Positions 13,608-15,245 of a stretch of 15,245 nucleotides of DNA are shown here, one piece after another. Origin of the DNA: an uncultured Ruminococcus sp. (GTDB taxonomy: Bacteria > Bacillota > Clostridia > Oscillospirales > Ruminococcaceae); assembly GCA_947178195.1 (NCBI GenBank), contig CAMWXM010000043.1, forward strand, positions 1-15,245. Direction: 5' to 3'. The translations under genes were made by a program, and so were the position numbers. The notes under the pieces are model-generated. The model did no database searches. It saw only the letters and a list, made by a program, of their open reading frames with translations, and was not told the DNA's origin. Position 1 is the first letter of the stretch, and the number at the start of each line of letters is the position of its first letter.

Positions 13608-14408
13608 ATGAGCAAAAAAGTATTTATAATTCCCGGACACGGCGGTATTGATGGCGGTGCAGCAAAGTACATAGTCGAAAAAGAATATACGCTTAAAACG
13701 GCTTTGGCATTGGCTGAATTTCTCAGCGAGTACGGTATTGACTATAAATTTTCACGTACTCAGGATATTGACACGGATATGGACGAATACATAAGAGTCT
13801 GCAACGCATACAAGCCTGATTTAGTCATAAGCGTTCACTTTAACGCCGGGGGTGGACAGGGGTTTGAGGTTTATCATAGCGCTGTTGGCGGTACTTCAAA
13901 AAAGCTTGCTGAGAACATCAATGCAGAGGTTTCAAAGCTGATGAAAAGTCGTGGAATCAAGACAAAAACTCAAAGTGACGGCAGAGACTACTTTGGGGTT
14001 ATAAGAGAAACTTATGCTCCTGCGGTGCTTGTTGAGGGCGGATTTGTGGACAACAAGTCGGACGCAGATTATATCAAATCTAACTACAAAAAGCTGGCAA
14101 AATCGTATGCGGACGGCATTGCTAAAACGCTGGGCATTTCCAAAAAGGAAGCAATCACTAAGTCTGTACTTGATAAATCAGGCTGTAAAAAAGGTGATAA
14201 AGGTTGTCTTGCACTGAAAGAAATGCTGCTTATTGCTAAAAAGCTGGGAATCAATAAGTACGGAATGGACGAAAACGAACATTTCGGCGATGGTACTTTT
14301 AATGCCGTAAACTACCTTTTAGGGCAGTGGGGATATCATCAAAATGGCATTGCCGGAGACAACTTTGTCAAATGTTTGCGTAAGGAAATTGATAAGAAAA
14401 TTAAATAG
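13608..14408 (+). CDS. Endolysin, N-acetylmuramoyl-L-alanine amidase (Amidase_3)
   Basis: This 266-residue protein is the likely endolysin, a zinc amidase that cuts the bond between N-acetylmuramic acid and L-alanine in peptidoglycan. The Amidase_3 fold is clear: the PGHGG motif with His11, a Glu at about 24 (VEKEYTL), SVHFNA with His77, and VEGGFVDN with Glu143, corresponding to the zinc ligands and the catalytic acid. The catalytic domain spans about 1-182. A C-terminal domain of about 75 residues (190-266), with SGCKKGDKGC, a helix-rich middle and LGQWGYHQNGIAGDNF, is probably a cell-wall-binding module of a type I do not recognise. No signal peptide is seen, so export depends on the holin. 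GAGAGGT at 13594-13600 is the ribosome site. The stop lies inside the terminator stem. Confidence 0.94.
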   Translation: MSKKVFIIPGHGGIDGGAAKYIVEKEYTLKTALALAEFLSEYGIDYKFSRTQDIDTDMDEYIRVCNAYKPDLVISVHFNAGGGQGFEVYHSAVGGTSKKLAENINAEVSKLMKSRGIKTKTQSDGRDYFGVIRETYAPAVLVEGGFVDNKSDADYIKSNYKKLAKSYADGIAKTLGISKKEAITKSVLDKSGCKKGDKGCLALKEMLLIAKKLGINKYGMDENEHFGDGTFNAVNYLLGQWGYHQNGIAGDNFVKCLRKEIDKKIK

Positions 14409-14432
14409 GAGCGGATTTCCGCTCCTATTTTT
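14404..14432 (+). terminator. Rho-independent terminator of the late operon
   Basis: An inverted repeat pairs 14404-14415 with 14418-14429 (core GGAGCGGA / TCCGCTCC) around a tiny TT or ATTT loop, and is followed by a T run ending at 14432. The amidase stop codon (14406-14408) lies in the left arm, so translation ends right at the hairpin. The stem is perfect over 12 pairs, though the A/T ends and the short loop mean fewer pairs probably form. It closes the operon that runs through the whole window. Confidence 0.92.
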
Positions 14433-14700
14433 AAAGTAAACATAATAAATTTAAAGAAAGTACTTACTGACAGCCTTGTACGCTTCTGATTTTTTTAATG
14501 CTAATTTAGAATACTTGTGTATTTCAAAGGTAACAATATTATAGAACATTTTAAAGAGAATCCATTGTTTCTATGCTCAGCAAATGGATGGGTGTATAAC
14601 ACAATCCAAATTTTCCAATTTCGATTAGAACGTTATACTATCACATTATTTGATGAAAATGAATAAGCTATAATATTAACTTGTAGAGAAGGTGAAATTA
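14433..14700. other. AT-rich intergenic stretch with doubtful ORF fragments
   Basis: These 268 bases hold no gene that I can support. On the + strand a frame is open from 14505 to the stop at 14664-14666 but has no ATG and no ribosome site; its end reads like protein (CSANGWVYNTIQIF, then TITLFDENE). On the - strand an ATG frame of 32 residues runs from 14549 to 14451 (HKYSKLALKKSEAYKA near its end), also without a ribosome site. Either could be a remnant of a decayed gene, or chance in AT-rich DNA. The right end carries the promoter-like site before the small gene at 14701. No tRNA, att core or clear repeat is visible. Confidence 0.55.
14646..14674 (+). promoter_or_regulatory. Probable sigma-A-type promoter for the small accessory gene
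   Basis: A perfect TATAAT at 14669-14674 lies 27 bases before the ATG at 14701, in an A/T-rich context. The best -35 at 17-base spacing is TTATTT (14646-14651), a weak match; TTGATG at 14650-14655 is closer to consensus but spaced only 13 bases. The site follows the late-operon terminator, which suggests separate transcription of the downstream gene. The ribosome site AGAAGGTG follows at 14687-14694. Confidence 0.5.
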
Positions 14701-14868
14701 ATGTTTCGCAAAAAGAATTCACATTTTAATTTAAAAGAAATGATATGTTCTCATTTCAAACAGGTAGATGAAGTAATAAGAGACAATCAGAAAAAATCAG
14801 AAGAATTTGAAAGATATTCTAAGGAAATTTTAAAGAAAATTAGGAATAATGAAAACGATTTTCAGTAA
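14701..14868 (+). CDS. Small charged hypothetical protein (55 residues)
   Basis: I do not recognise this protein. It is short, Lys/Glu/Asn-rich and predicted helical, with heptad-like spacing (VDEVIRDNQKKSEEFERYSK, then EILKKIRN), so it may form a short coiled coil. There is no signal peptide or membrane segment. Support for it being a gene comes from the good ribosome site AGAAGGTG at 14687-14694, 6 bases before the ATG, and the TATAAT element upstream. It lies alone after the late-operon terminator and its stop overlaps by 7 bases the end of an opposing gene, a tight convergent arrangement. It could be a prophage accessory gene expressed in the lysogen, or a host gene beside the prophage. 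Function is unknown. Confidence 0.55.
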   Translation: MFRKKNSHFNLKEMICSHFKQVDEVIRDNQKKSEEFERYSKEILKKIRNNENDFQ

Positions 14869-15245
14869 TAGATGGCAATGGGATTTACAAGATATGCTTT
14901 CTCAGCTTTTATGAAACCAAGTTCATTAAGCAAAGAGATGGCATATTTTTGTATTTGATCAAGCGTTTTTATTAACTCTGGTTTATCACTTTCATTGCCT
15001 GTTTCAATAAATTTTCCTATCCTTCCAACAACCGTTATATTACCGTCAAATGTGTATCCGATATGTTCCTTTTTAGCTTTTAACCAGTCCTTATCTATCA
15101 ACACTATAAATTCAGAATTATATAATAGTGAATCAAATGGAATTAATTTGCTTAATAAGTTTATTTTATTTTTAATTACATCAAATTTTTCTTTAGAAAA
15201 TTTTTCTTTAAAATGGATGTCTTTAAACGGTTTACTATATAATTT
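14862..15245 (-). CDS. 3' part of an unidentified gene on the minus strand, possibly DUF6414-like
   Basis: On the - strand a frame is open from the window edge (15245) to a TGA at 14862-14864, giving at least 127 residues with no stop. A GTG at 15104 is an internal codon and not a convincing start, because the coding pattern continues upstream of it. The N-terminal visible part is Lys/Phe-rich and helical (KPFKDIHFKEKFSKEKF, then LLSKLIPFDSLLYN). The later part is more ordered: SEFIVLIDKDWL, a beta-rich segment NITVVGRIGKFIE, a helix ELIKTLDQIQKYAISLL, and a final AYLVNPIAIYY. The VLIDKD, VVGRI and PIAIY pattern recalls DUF6414 proteins from memory, a family of unknown function, but this is a weak match. 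The gene is very AT-rich compared with the phage operon. It may be a phage accessory gene or host flanking DNA. Confidence 0.6.
   Translation of the reverse strand, partial: KLYSKPFKDIHFKEKFSKEKFDVIKNKINLLSKLIPFDSLLYNSEFIVLIDKDWLKAKKEHIGYTFDGNITVVGRIGKFIETGNESDKPELIKTLDQIQKYAISLLNELGFIKAEKAYLVNPIAIYY

Noticed and set aside
14409..15245. Search for a tRNA gene, att core or integrase marking the prophage end
   Set aside because: No cloverleaf, direct repeat or recombinase motif was seen by eye; the right boundary cannot be placed from this window.

Overview
The window is the late (morphogenesis and lysis) half of a siphovirus-type prophage or temperate phage of a Gram-positive Firmicute. The best guess for the host is a gut or rumen Clostridia member (Ruminococcus/Oscillospiraceae or Lachnospiraceae). 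Grounds for this guess are consensus Shine-Dalgarno sites before nearly every gene, moderate GC in the structural genes, the HK97-fold head set with a phi13-type major tail protein, a BspA-type leucine-rich domain in a tail protein, and a collagen-like fibre. The host assignment is inference from gene style, not from a search.

Positions 1-4188 hold the head and connector block, all on the + strand: the C-terminal end of the portal protein (cut by the window edge), a ClpP-like prohead protease, the HK97-type major capsid protein with its delta domain, the gp6-like adaptor, the head-closure protein, an HK97-gp10-like tail-completion protein, a putative tail terminator and the major tail protein. 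Positions 4201-9766 hold tail assembly: a tail assembly chaperone with a textbook -1 slippery heptamer (A AAA AAC at 4560-4566) joining it to a second short frame, a 1006-residue tape measure protein with nine 22-residue hydrophobic repeats, the distal tail protein and a Gp37-like hub protein. Positions 9779-13055 hold three tail-tip or host-recognition candidates in a row: a baseplate-type anchor carrying a BspA-like leucine-rich domain, a collagen-like fibre with a duplicated module, and a small protein with an unrecognised C-terminal domain. Positions 13069-14408 are the lysis cassette: a one-TM protein, an r1t-type holin and an Amidase_3 endolysin. A strong intrinsic terminator (14404-14432) overlaps the amidase stop codon.

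From 1 to 14432 the genes overlap or are separated by at most about 21 bases, so this looks like one late operon whose promoter lies upstream of the window. Head and tail proteins build the particle, the tail-tip proteins bind the host, and the holin and amidase release progeny.

After the terminator the composition changes sharply to AT-rich DNA. This tail holds a 268-base stretch with only doubtful ORF fragments, then a promoter-like site, a 55-residue charged protein on +, and the 3' part of an unidentified gene on - whose end overlaps the small gene by 7 bases. This is either an accessory (moron) locus of the prophage or flanking host DNA; no integrase, att site or tRNA is visible to decide. 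The window is mostly a well-formed, ordinary phage late operon. The parts most worth a second look are the LRR tail protein, the frameshifted chaperone and the AT-rich convergent gene pair at the right end.
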